This document shows, one piece after another, positions 1-7,823 of a stretch of 64,000 nucleotides of DNA. This stretch comes from Marivivens donghaensis (GTDB lineage Bacteria > Pseudomonadota > Alphaproteobacteria > Rhodobacterales > Rhodobacteraceae): NCBI RefSeq assembly GCF_030410045.1, contig NZ_JAUFRA010000007.1:234365-298364 (forward strand), in the 5' to 3' direction. How positions within the stretch are numbered: the stretch's first letter is position 1; each line of letters starts with the position of its first letter. A program made the position numbers and the translations under genes. Under the pieces are notes generated by a model, which saw only the letters and a list, made by a program, of their open reading frames with translations, made no database searches and was not told the origin of the DNA.

Positions 1-1136
1 ACCTGATTATTCTGAATTTGAGCGATCGCAAGCGCACGCTGGTTTGTGCCGTTGGGCAGCAGGCGGAACACGCCCTGTGTGCCTTGGAACCCTTGCGATT
101 GAGTGAGGCCAGCAACCGAAAGGGCTTCGGGGTTGCCTTGGGCAAGGAGCGCGCCGATGGCGGCGATCCCGTCAAAGGCCAGACCTGCTAGCGGATGTGG
201 ATTTTGCCCATAGGCCGCGGCGTAACGCGATTCAAAGAGGGAAATCATCTGCGTGTCAGGTATCGCGAAAATACCACCCTGAAGACCCGGCAGAGCAAGC
301 GCCTGAGGGGTCACATCCCAACGGGTCAGGCCGATGTATTGGGTGACAGTTGGATCAATTCCTTGTTCTGGCAGTGCAGTTGCGATCAGCGGTAGGTCAG
401 CATTGACGCCGCCTGTCAAAAAGACCGCCTGCGATCCCGAGCTGCGGATCGAATTGGCAATCGGGCCAGCCGCCGAAATAATACCCTGCTGGGTCATCGG
501 GTAGCTCTGCACGCTGCCCACAGTTTTGCCACCGTTGCGAACCGCATTGGCAATCGCATCACGGCCAACGGCGCCTTGAAGGTCGTCGCCGTGTACGATG
601 CTGAAATTCTGGATACCTTTGGTACCCGCATAGGACACGAGACGGTTTGCGGTGTTGTCAAAGGTCGGCCCGAGGACAAACACGTTGTTGCCTGCGATGG
701 ACGAGTTGTTCGAAAACGCCAGAACGTTCACGCCACGATTGGCAACCGCGATACCCGCCGCGTTCGCCGCTTCGGCGTAAAGGGGCCCGAGGATGATCTT
801 CGCGCCATCATTCACGGCCTGCGTCGCAACAGTCGCCGCCTGTTCAGGTGACGCGCCCGTGTTGTAGACGCGCAGGTCAATTTGCACGCCCTGAAGGTCC
901 GCAATGGCCATCCGCGCCGCATTCTCGAGGTTCGATGCAAGGAAGCTATCCGATTCGACGCCTGACCCACCGGGCACCAAAAGCGCCACTGTGACAGGTT
1001 TTGTCGGATCGACACGCATTCCACCACCCACTCCGTTCGAGACGGGGATCGGCTCACAGGCAGCAACCCAAGCGATGGAAAACAAAACGAAAATCCGTGC
1101 GGCCACCTGTTTGGCGGTGCGAGCAAATGCGAACAT
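1..1136 (-). CDS. Penicillin-binding protein activator (LpoA-like) lipoprotein, 3' end cut by window
   Basis: About 378 residues are visible. The protein begins MFAFARTAKQ and has a lipoprotein signal ending in the lipobox VAAC, so it is probably anchored in the outer or inner membrane facing the periplasm. The rest reads as a type I periplasmic-binding-protein fold (Peripla_BP_6 / LpoA C-terminal type), with alternating alpha/beta stretches such as VTVALLVPGG, AKIILGPLYAEAANAA and NVFVLGPTFD. In gammaproteobacteria LpoA activates PBP1A. In this group the same annotation is used but the partner is not established. It lies divergent to rsmI-yraN; E. coli has the same lpoA/rsmI/yraN neighbourhood, which supports the call. 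Only the last handful of residues should be missing, judged by usual family length. An amino-acid ABC transporter binding protein is the alternative. Confidence 0.8.
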   Translation of the reverse strand, partial: MFAFARTAKQVAARIFVLFSIAWVAACEPIPVSNGVGGGMRVDPTKPVTVALLVPGGSGVESDSFLASNLENAARMAIADLQGVQIDLRVYNTGASPEQAATVATQAVNDGAKIILGPLYAEAANAAGIAVANRGVNVLAFSNNSSIAGNNVFVLGPTFDNTANRLVSYAGTKGIQNFSIVHGDDLQGAVGRDAIANAVRNGGKTVGSVQSYPMTQQGIISAAGPIANSIRSSGSQAVFLTGGVNADLPLIATALPEQGIDPTVTQYIGLTRWDVTPQALALPGLQGGIFAIPDTQMISLFESRYAAAYGQNPHPLAGLAFDGIAAIGALLAQGNPEALSVAGLTQSQGFQGTQGVFRLLPNGTNQRALAIAQIQNNQ

Positions 1137-1236
1137 GAATATCTTACTCCTCTTGCATCGGGCGCCATGGATACGGCAGACCGATAGGACAAATCTCCTG
1201 GGCGTATCATAGGCCCCACAACCAGAGGGTCCAGCG

Positions 1237-2097
1237 ATGAATCACCGCAACACGCCGTTAACCGCAGGTCTGTATCTGGTGGCAACACCTATCGGCTCTG
1301 CCCGCGATATCACTCTGCGATCGCTCGATATTTTGGCCTCCTGTGACCTGATCGTGGCCGAGGATACCCGAACCGCCCGTAAATTGCTCGATATCCATGG
1401 CGTGCCGCTCAACGGTCGGCGCATGATCGCCTATCATGACCACTCTGGTGACAACTCTGTCCAAGGCATCGTAAAGCTCATCGCCGAAGGAAAATCGGTA
1501 GCCTATGTATCCGAGGCTGGAACGCCTCTCGTCGCTGACCCAGGGTTCGAACTGGGCCGCGAAGTCATCGCCCAAGGCCTAACCGTGACCGCAGCCCCCG
1601 GTGCCTCGGCCGTATTGGCAGCGCTGACTGTCTCTGGTCTGCCGACCGATCGGTTCATGTTCGCGGGGTTCCTGCCCGCCGCGCGCGCCCAACGCCAAAC
1701 CGAAATCGCCGCGTTGCGGGACATGCCGTTAACCATGATTTTTTATGAGAGTCCGAAACGGATTCAAGAAATGTTAGAAGATTTGAGGGAGATTCTGGGG
1801 GGATCGCGGGATGTCGCGGTCTGTCGGGAACTGACCAAAAAGTTTGAAGAAGTGACGCGCGGCACGCTGGATGAGGTGATCGACGTCTACGATGGGCGCA
1901 GCGTCAAAGGTGAATTGGTGGTTCTGGTCGGACGGGCTGGTGCCACCGATGTTGAAGAGATGGATGTGGAAACGGCTTTGCGTCAGGCAATGGAAACCAT
2001 GCGCGTTAAAGATGCCGCTACAGCGGTGGCGGGCGCGCTGGGCCTACCGAAACGGCAGGTTTACCAAATTGCGCTGGGCCTTTCGAAGGAGGACTAA
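1237..2097 (+). CDS. rsmI: 16S rRNA (cytidine(1402)-2'-O)-methyltransferase
   Basis: 286 residues, full length for RsmI. It methylates the ribose of C1402 in 16S rRNA using S-adenosylmethionine, in the cytoplasm. The N-terminus carries the family signature ATPIGSARDITLRSL followed by AEDTRTARKLL, then EAGTPLVADPG and the GASAVLAAL region, all typical of the tetrapyrrole-methylase fold. The stop codon TAA shares one base with the ATG of yraN (TAATG), so the two genes are translationally linked. It is divergent from the LpoA-like gene across about 100 bases that must hold both promoters. Confidence 0.95.
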   Translation: MNHRNTPLTAGLYLVATPIGSARDITLRSLDILASCDLIVAEDTRTARKLLDIHGVPLNGRRMIAYHDHSGDNSVQGIVKLIAEGKSVAYVSEAGTPLVADPGFELGREVIAQGLTVTAAPGASAVLAALTVSGLPTDRFMFAGFLPAARAQRQTEIAALRDMPLTMIFYESPKRIQEMLEDLREILGGSRDVAVCRELTKKFEEVTRGTLDEVIDVYDGRSVKGELVVLVGRAGATDVEEMDVETALRQAMETMRVKDAATAVAGALGLPKRQVYQIALGLSKED

Positions 2098-2477
2098 TGG
2101 GCGTGGCTCTGCGGAAATCGGAACGTGGTCAGCGGGCGTATCATGCGGGCCTTGCCGCCGAAGGGATCGTCGAACGGGACTATTTGCGTCGCGGGCAGAC
2201 CATTGCAGCGCGGCGGTGGCGCGGTCGGTATGGCGAAATTGATCTGATTTGTCGTGACGGGGATCGGATCGTTTTTGTCGAGGTTAAACAGAGCAAATCC
2301 CACGATCAGGCGGTGTCGCACATCACCCGTCGGCAAATGCAACGGATCTGCGCTAGTGCCACGGATTATGTGACAGGCGAACCCAAGGGGCAGCTGACAC
2401 CAATGCGAATTGATGTGGCGTTGGTTGATGGAACTGGTGCGATAAAGGTGATCGAGAACGCATCAATGATGTGGTAG
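2097..2477 (+). CDS. yraN: YraN/UPF0102 family nuclease-like protein
   Basis: 126 residues. It shows the restriction-endonuclease-like core of the UPF0102 family: GEIDLICRDGDRIVFVEVKQS, matching the family's E-x-D-L-(I/V) ... F-V-E-V-K pattern with Asp, Glu and Lys metal-binding positions. The precise function of the family is unsettled; a nuclease role in DNA processing is inferred from the fold. It starts inside the rsmI stop codon (1-base overlap). No better start was seen. Confidence 0.9.
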   Translation: MGVALRKSERGQRAYHAGLAAEGIVERDYLRRGQTIAARRWRGRYGEIDLICRDGDRIVFVEVKQSKSHDQAVSHITRRQMQRICASATDYVTGEPKGQLTPMRIDVALVDGTGAIKVIENASMMW

Positions 2478-2537
2478 CCATTGAAGGGCGGGACGGTCTG
2501 CGCCATGTATGTGTCAACAGATACGAAAGGCCCAACC

Positions 2538-3479
2538 ATGTCTCTAAAAGTTGCCATTCAAATGGACCCGATCGGTGCGATCAATATCGATGGGGACAGC
2601 ACCTTCCGTCTCGCAGAAGAGGCACAGGCGCGGGGCCATTCGTTATTTTACTACACGCCTGACAAACTCGCTTGGCAAGAAGGGCGGGTAACAGCGCGTG
2701 GTTGGTCGTTGACGGTTCAACGGGTGAAGGGCGATCATTTTACCTTGGGCGAAGAGCAAGAGGTCGATTTGTCGGACTTCGACGTGGTCTGGCTGCGTCA
2801 GGACCCTCCGTTCGATATGGGGTATATCACCACGACCCATCTTTTGGACATGATCCACCCCAAAACACTGGTCGTGAATGATCCGTTTTGGGTGCGCAAT
2901 TATCCAGAGAAGCTCTTGGTCCTGCAGTTCCCAGAACTGACACCGCCGACCGCGATTGCGCGTGACCTGCAAACGCTACGTAATTTCCGTGAAAAGCACG
3001 GCGATATCATTCTCAAGCCGCTCTACGGGAATGGCGGCGCGGGCGTGTTCAAGCTTTCTGCTGGCGACGGCAACCTTGCGTCGCTTTGGGAAATGTTCAC
3101 GGGCATCAACAATGAGCCTTTGATCGTGCAGAAATTCCTGCCGGCCGTGTCGAAGGGGGATAAGCGCGTAATCCTTGTCGATGGTGAACCTGTCGGCGCG
3201 ATCAACCGCGTTCCGCAAAAAGGTGAGACACGGTCGAACATGCATGTCGGCGGACGCGCTGAGAAGGTTGAACTGACCGACCGTGATCGCGAAATTTGCG
3301 CCGCCATCGGTCCGCTACTAAAAGAAAAGGGTCAGGTCTTTGTCGGTATCGACGTGATCGGCGATTGGTTGACCGAGATTAACGTGACCTCGCCGACGGG
3401 CATTCAAGAACTCGAGCGGTTCGATGGCGTGAATATCGCCGAGAAGGTTTGGCAGGCGATCGAGGCGCGGAGAGCCTAA
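2538..3479 (+). CDS. gshB: Glutathione synthase
   Basis: 313 residues from MSLKVAIQMDPIGAI, the usual length of bacterial GshB (about 316). An in-frame start lies upstream at 2481, but the family N-terminus and length favour 2538. The enzyme joins gamma-glutamylcysteine and glycine using ATP in the cytosol. Visible family features are the N-terminal prokaryotic GSH-synthetase domain with RQDPPFDMGYIT, the ATP-grasp region KPLYGNGGAGVF, and the C-terminal INVTSPTGIQEL that contributes Mg and substrate contacts. It follows yraN by 60 bases and precedes a hydrolase gene by one base. A glutathione S-transferase gene lies nearby at 5929-6609. Confidence 0.96.
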   Translation: MSLKVAIQMDPIGAINIDGDSTFRLAEEAQARGHSLFYYTPDKLAWQEGRVTARGWSLTVQRVKGDHFTLGEEQEVDLSDFDVVWLRQDPPFDMGYITTTHLLDMIHPKTLVVNDPFWVRNYPEKLLVLQFPELTPPTAIARDLQTLRNFREKHGDIILKPLYGNGGAGVFKLSAGDGNLASLWEMFTGINNEPLIVQKFLPAVSKGDKRVILVDGEPVGAINRVPQKGETRSNMHVGGRAEKVELTDRDREICAAIGPLLKEKGQVFVGIDVIGDWLTEINVTSPTGIQELERFDGVNIAEKVWQAIEARRA

Positions 3480-3480
3480 T

Positions 3481-4389
3481 ATGTCGGTTCGACTGTGGCT
3501 TTACACGGCGATCAGCCGCCGGATCGTAAAGCCACTGTTCCGTCTATCCGACGACCCCATTCGCGACGCAGCAAAGCTGGACCGTTTGGGCGCTTTGGCG
3601 GGGCAATATGTGCCATATTCCCTTCGGTTAGAGCGCAGCCTTGGTGGGCGGTCGGCAAATTGGGTGTCGGGGCGCGGTGCCGACGGCGAACGCCTGATCC
3701 TCTATTTTCATGGCGGCGGGTATTTCGCGGGATCGGCGGACACACACGGCCCCATCATGGCGCGGTTGTCACACTATGCGGGCGTGCCCGTCGTCATGCC
3801 CAAATACCGACTTTCCTCTGCTGCGCCGTTCCCAGCGGCATTCGACGACGCAATTGCCGCTTGGGATGACCTCGTGGCGCGCGGCTATGACCCCAGCAAA
3901 ATCGTCATTGGCGGGGACAGCGCAGGCGGTGGGCTAGCCTTGGCTCTTTTGTCGGTGCTCTGCGAGAGAGGCGAACGCTCTGCGGGGATCTTTACCATGT
4001 CGCCTTGGACGGATTTGACCCTTTCGGGAGCGTCCGTGGCCCAAAACGCAGCGGCTGATGCGATTATTCCAGCCGATTGGATGGGCGAGGCTGCGCGTAT
4101 GTATCACGCCGAAACGTCCTCCGATGATCCAAGGATTTCGCCGCTTTTCGCGAATTTCGATGCCCCGCCACCTGCGTTCTTCCAAGTCGGCAGTCCCGAA
4201 GTTCTCGCCGATGATACATATCGGATGGCAGAGGTGTTACGGGCTGCGGGCGGAGAGGTTGAGGTTCAGACATGGCACGATGCGCCGCATGTTTGGCATC
4301 TGGGTGAATATTGGGTGCCAGAGGCGCGTGCCGCCCTTCGTGATATTGCCAATTTTGTTCAGACCTCTTTCGAGAGGGCGAGCCGATAG
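3481..4389 (+). CDS. Alpha/beta hydrolase, hormone-sensitive-lipase (HSL) type
   Basis: 302 residues. It carries the oxyanion-hole motif HGGGYF and the nucleophile elbow GDSAGGG, both defining the HSL/family IV esterases. The Asp appears near EVLADDTY and the His in DAPHVWHL completes the Ser-Asp-His triad. The substrate cannot be read from sequence; short-chain esters are usual. The start lies one base after the gshB stop, suggesting co-transcription. The 3' end overlaps the convergent comM gene by 31 bases, an unusually long convergent overlap. Confidence 0.88.
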   Translation: MSVRLWLYTAISRRIVKPLFRLSDDPIRDAAKLDRLGALAGQYVPYSLRLERSLGGRSANWVSGRGADGERLILYFHGGGYFAGSADTHGPIMARLSHYAGVPVVMPKYRLSSAAPFPAAFDDAIAAWDDLVARGYDPSKIVIGGDSAGGGLALALLSVLCERGERSAGIFTMSPWTDLTLSGASVAQNAAADAIIPADWMGEAARMYHAETSSDDPRISPLFANFDAPPPAFFQVGSPEVLADDTYRMAEVLRAAGGEVEVQTWHDAPHVWHLGEYWVPEARAALRDIANFVQTSFERASR

Positions 4390-5873
4390 CTGACCGCTTC
4401 GGCGATATGCGGGTGTCGCACGGAGGACGATCCGTCAAGGTCTGCAATCGTCCGCGCAACCCTTAGGACTCGGTGGTAGCCTCGTGCCGTCAGTCCGAAT
4501 TTTTCCGCCACTCGGGTTAGAAGGTCGCGCCCCTCTGCATCGGGCGTAGCGACCTCTTCGAGGATCGCGCCTTCGGCCTCAGCGTTGGTGCGTAACCCGT
4601 CAATCCCTTGATACCTTTGGGTTTGTAGGTTTCGCGCCGATTGCACGCGTGCCGCGACACTGGCCGAACTTTCGCCCGTCGCGGGCAGGTCGAGATCGGT
4701 GAAGGATACAGGCGGTACCTCGACGCGCAGGTCGAACCGATCCATCAGCGGGCCAGAAATTCGCGCGAGGTAATCGGCTCCGCAGGCAGGTGCCCGTGAA
4801 CAGGCGCGGGCGGGATCTGACATAAACCCGCATTTGCACGGGTTGGCCGCCGCGACCAGCATGAACCGACAGGGATAGCGGATATGGGCGTTGGCACGGG
4901 CCACGACGACCTCGCCCGTCTCAATGGGCTGGCGGAGCGTTTCGAGTACTTGGCGGTTAAACTCTGGAAACTCATCCATGAACAAAACGCCATTGTGGGC
5001 GAGGCTGATTTCGCCGGGTTTCGCACCTTTCCCGCCGCCAACAATCGCGGGCATGGAGGCCGTGTGGTGCGGTTCGCGGAATGGTCGCGTGCGGCTGATC
5101 CCACCTTCGTCCAAGAGACCAGAGAGCGAATGGATCATCGATGTCTCTAACGCCTCGGCTGCCGTGAGGGGCGGCAGTATCCCCGGAATGCGGGCCGAGA
5201 GCATGGATTTTCCTGATCCAGGTGGGCCGAGAAGAAATAGGTGGTGCCGTCCTGCCGCAGCGATTTCCAATGCCCGCTTGGCGCGTTCCTGCCCCTTCAC
5301 ATCGCGCAAATCGCGGGCCGTTGGGGCGTGGCTGACCTCACCGGGGAGGGCAGGGGGCAAAACCGCCTTGCCCGTGTAGTGACGGATCACGTCGAGCAGA
5401 GTTTTGGCCCCGAACACAGGTGTCGCGCCGACCCATGCGGCCTCTGCGGCTGATGCCGTCGGGCATAGCAGAACACGGTCCTCTTCGGCAGCGGCGAGAG
5501 CGGCGGGCAGCGTGCCGATCACAGGCACCAGCGTCCCGTCGAGCGACAATTCCCCGAGCGCGACCGTTTCTAAAGCCTTGTCTTTTGGAACGATCTCGAG
5601 CGCGGCAAGCAATGCCAGCGCGATGGGAAGGTCGAAATGCGACCCTTCTTTCGGCATGTCGGCAGGGGACATGTTGACGGTGATTTTGCACGACGGCAGG
5701 GCGATCGACATCGCCTCTAATGCGGCGCGAATGCGTTCGCGGGCCTCTGACACGGCCTTGTCTGGCAGACCCACGATGGAAAACGACGGCAAACCCGCCA
5801 TGGTGGCGCATTGCACCTCGACCATGCGGGCCTCGATCCCTTCGAACGCAACTGTGTAGGTCGATGCGACCAT
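4359..5873 (-). CDS. comM: YifB/ComM-family Mg-chelatase-like AAA+ ATPase
   Basis: 504 residues from MVASTYTVAFEGIEAR, the standard ComM N-terminus. An in-frame ATG eight codons upstream (5897) lies inside a terminator hairpin and is disfavoured. Order of parts: N-terminal Lon-protease-like domain (about 1-120), AAA+ core with Walker A LGPPGSGKSM, Walker B LFMDEFPEF, a FREPHHT segment and a CKCG element, then the C-terminal Mg-chelatase helical domain. In Vibrio and Haemophilus ComM is a hexameric helicase for branch migration in natural transformation. The gene is kept in many bacteria not known to be competent. It is convergent with the hydrolase gene and downstream of the gst gene. Confidence 0.93.
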   Translation of the reverse strand: MVASTYTVAFEGIEARMVEVQCATMAGLPSFSIVGLPDKAVSEARERIRAALEAMSIALPSCKITVNMSPADMPKEGSHFDLPIALALLAALEIVPKDKALETVALGELSLDGTLVPVIGTLPAALAAAEEDRVLLCPTASAAEAAWVGATPVFGAKTLLDVIRHYTGKAVLPPALPGEVSHAPTARDLRDVKGQERAKRALEIAAAGRHHLFLLGPPGSGKSMLSARIPGILPPLTAAEALETSMIHSLSGLLDEGGISRTRPFREPHHTASMPAIVGGGKGAKPGEISLAHNGVLFMDEFPEFNRQVLETLRQPIETGEVVVARANAHIRYPCRFMLVAAANPCKCGFMSDPARACSRAPACGADYLARISGPLMDRFDLRVEVPPVSFTDLDLPATGESSASVAARVQSARNLQTQRYQGIDGLRTNAEAEGAILEEVATPDAEGRDLLTRVAEKFGLTARGYHRVLRVARTIADLDGSSSVRHPHIAEAVSYRLALSKEV

Positions 5874-5879
5874 GAAAAA

Positions 5880-5911
5880 CCCCGTTAACCAACTCATTCT
5901 GGTTAACGGGG
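5880..5911 (-). terminator. Intrinsic terminator after the gst gene, abutting the comM start
   Basis: Twelve-base inverted repeat (5880-5891 and 5900-5911) with an 8-base loop. Read on the minus strand, the stem is followed by a TTTTT run that leads directly into the comM ATG at 5873. It stands 18 bases after the gst stop. Its second arm also supplies the only purine-rich (GGGG) stretch before comM. Confidence 0.75.
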
Positions 5912-5928
5912 CAGGCGTTTAAGTTTGG

Positions 5929-6609
5929 TTAAAACGGCCAGTCTTTGCGCGGAAGGTTCATTTCATAGGGGAAGGTCTCGTGATTTTCCTTCAACGCTTC
6001 AGCCCGCCAGCGCAGGAACGCGGGATCGTTGAGGTGATTTTCCACATAGGCCTTGGCGGCGTCCGATACGGGCAGACCGTAGCCCGTGATCCGCATCGCA
6101 ACAGGGGCGTAGAACACATCGGCGAGCGAATATTCACCGAACAGCCACGGACCCTTTGCCCCATGACGTTCGCGGGCCATGGCCCAAAGGTATTCGATCC
6201 GCTCAAGGTTCTTCAGAACGGGTTCAGGAGCGACAAAGCCGTCCCACACGTGGCTGATCTGCATGTTACAGACATCGCGCAACGCGCCAAATCCCGAATG
6301 CATTTCGCAGACCAAGTTGCGGGCCAATGCGCGTGCCGCAGGATCGGTTGGCCATAGCCCCGCATCGGGGTGCCGTTCGGCCAGCGTCTCTGCCATCGAT
6401 AGGCTGTCGGACAGGATATAGCCCTCGGGCGTTTTCGCGGCAGGCACGGTGCGTGCTGGGGCCAGTTCGGCCATGTCTTGGGCCAATGTGCCCGCGTACA
6501 GCCCCATCATATGTTCACGATAGGGCAGTCCGAATTTTTCAAACATAAGCCAGCCACGGAGGGACCAGCTGCTAAAAAGGCGATCGCCAATATAAAGATC
6601 ATACATCAT
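5929..6609 (-). CDS. Glutathione S-transferase family protein
   Basis: 226 residues beginning MMYDLYIGDRLFSSWSLRG; the second Met at 6606 is an equally possible start. The N-terminal thioredoxin-like domain has the SSWSLRGWLMF segment, in which a Ser is the likely glutathione-activating residue. The family's cis-Pro/Glu-Ser pattern appears at KTPEGYILSDSLSMAETL. The C-terminal helical domain follows. Substrate unknown; detoxification or an isomerase-type role is typical. It is followed by a strong intrinsic terminator and preceded by cobC on the same strand with 58 bases between. Confidence 0.85.
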   Translation of the reverse strand: MMYDLYIGDRLFSSWSLRGWLMFEKFGLPYREHMMGLYAGTLAQDMAELAPARTVPAAKTPEGYILSDSLSMAETLAERHPDAGLWPTDPAARALARNLVCEMHSGFGALRDVCNMQISHVWDGFVAPEPVLKNLERIEYLWAMARERHGAKGPWLFGEYSLADVFYAPVAMRITGYGLPVSDAAKAYVENHLNDPAFLRWRAEALKENHETFPYEMNLPRKDWPF

Positions 6610-6667
6610 GAGTGGATGCTAAGTCGGGTCGCGTGACAACGCTATCGCTGTTTTGTGCGTGCCATCA

Positions 6668-7219
6668 TCACGGTTTGTGATTGATCCGTTCTGCTGACCA
6701 CGGAGCGGTCGTGATCTCGGTCACAGAGAGGTTGTCGATCCGATGGCCGAATGCCTCGTAGGGGGTGATCGACAGGGCGCGTTGGACTTGGGTCAGGATC
6801 ATCCCGAAGTGCCCCACCACGATCAGATCTGGCAGGCCGAGCGCGAGATAACCATCGATGGCTGTGCTAACCCGCGCAGCGACCGCGTTCCAGCTTTCTC
6901 CATTCGGGGGCGCAATATTACCTGGCGTTTCCCAATAGGCGCGCATCAGCGGATCATCCGAAAACGTCGCCATTTCCCAATCGCCAAAGTGAATTTCTCG
7001 CAAAGCAGCGTCATGGGGCAACCGAGGGCGATGGGCTTGGATCGCATCCGCGGTGCTGACCGCGCGGGATAAGTCAGACGATACAACGGGCGCATCGGGC
7101 AGGTGATCCGACAGGCGGGCGATGGCATCAACATCGGACAGATCAGCGGGCAGATCTGTCCAGCCCACCATCGCCTTCGCATGGGTGGGCCCATGCCGAA
7201 CGAGCCAGAGCCGCGTCAT
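6668..7219 (-). CDS. cobC: Histidine phosphatase, probable alpha-ribazole phosphatase (CobC-like)
   Basis: 183 residues from MTRLWLVRHGPTHA, containing the catalytic RHG motif of the histidine phosphatase superfamily. Also present are SDLSRAVSTADAI, REIHFGDWE with the second-shell Glu, and the C-terminal catalytic His in VVGHFGMI. The ATG overlaps the cobU stop by four bases (ATGA), which fixes the start and couples translation. That context supports the CobC role of removing phosphate from alpha-ribazole phosphate (or the cobalamin phosphate) in nucleotide-loop assembly. Sequence alone would only say phosphoglycerate-mutase-like. Confidence 0.82.
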   Translation of the reverse strand: MTRLWLVRHGPTHAKAMVGWTDLPADLSDVDAIARLSDHLPDAPVVSSDLSRAVSTADAIQAHRPRLPHDAALREIHFGDWEMATFSDDPLMRAYWETPGNIAPPNGESWNAVAARVSTAIDGYLALGLPDLIVVGHFGMILTQVQRALSITPYEAFGHRIDNLSVTEITTAPWSAERINHKP

Positions 7220-7740
7220 TTCAACACCATCGGCAACCCAGCCGCCACAAACACCACATGATCCGCCGCCGCAGCGATCTGCTGGTTCATTGCGCCGTGG
7301 AGATTGCGGAACCGCCGCCCCATGCTCGTCTCTGGCACAATGCCAAGACCCAGCTCGTTTGACACCACCACAACAGGGGCAGGGCAACGGCGGCAGGCTT
7401 CGATAAATTCGGGGATCATGGCGTCAATATCCGCCTCCCCCAGCATCAGATTCGTCAGCCAAAGCGTCGCGCAATCGATCAGAACCACGCCGCTCGCGCT
7501 CACATTATCGAGAGCCTTTGACATGTTTATTGGTTCTTCGATGGTCGTCCAGCCATCTCCGCGCTGCACTTTGTGCTGCTCCACCTTGGCGCGCATTTCG
7601 TCGTCATAAACCTGCGAAGTCGCAATGTAGAAGCGTTCTAAGCCAGATTCAAAAATCAACTTTTCCGCGTATTTGGACTTACCCGAGGCCGCGCCACCGA
7701 ACACAAGTGTTAGTTTTTGTAAGGTGAGTTGTGCAGGCAT
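7216..7740 (-). CDS. cobU: Adenosylcobinamide kinase / adenosylcobinamide-phosphate guanylyltransferase
   Basis: 174 residues from MPAQLTLQKLTLVFGG, normal for CobU. The P-loop GGAASGKSKYAE is diagnostic. The enzyme phosphorylates adenosylcobinamide and transfers GMP to it, giving AdoCbi-GDP for nucleotide-loop assembly of B12. Later parts include the LIDCATLWLTNLML and VSNELGLGIVPE motifs of the family. Overlaps cobC by four bases. Divergent from rpoH, the two start codons being 83 bases apart. B12 is used in this same window by nrdJ. Confidence 0.95.
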   Translation of the reverse strand: MPAQLTLQKLTLVFGGAASGKSKYAEKLIFESGLERFYIATSQVYDDEMRAKVEQHKVQRGDGWTTIEEPINMSKALDNVSASGVVLIDCATLWLTNLMLGEADIDAMIPEFIEACRRCPAPVVVVSNELGLGIVPETSMGRRFRNLHGAMNQQIAAAADHVVFVAAGLPMVLK

Positions 7741-7743
7741 CTG

Positions 7744-7773
7744 TGATCCATTTCGCAGTGTTGTGCGTAAGCA
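7744..7773 (+). promoter_or_regulatory. RpoE (ECF, singlet-oxygen type) promoter ahead of rpoH
   Basis: TGATCC (7744-7749), an 18-base spacer, then TAAGCA (7768-7773). This fits the TGATCC / TAAG pattern known for the RpoE-ChrR sigma factor of Rhodobacter sphaeroides, whose regulon includes rpoHII. Predicted start of transcription is about 7780, giving a leader near 45 bases. Seen directly: the two hexamers and spacing. Inferred: the sigma factor. Confidence 0.6.
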
Positions 7774-7823
7774 TTGGTAACGATGACAGAAGTCACACAC
7801 AACAGCTGGCGGGAGATGAGATT

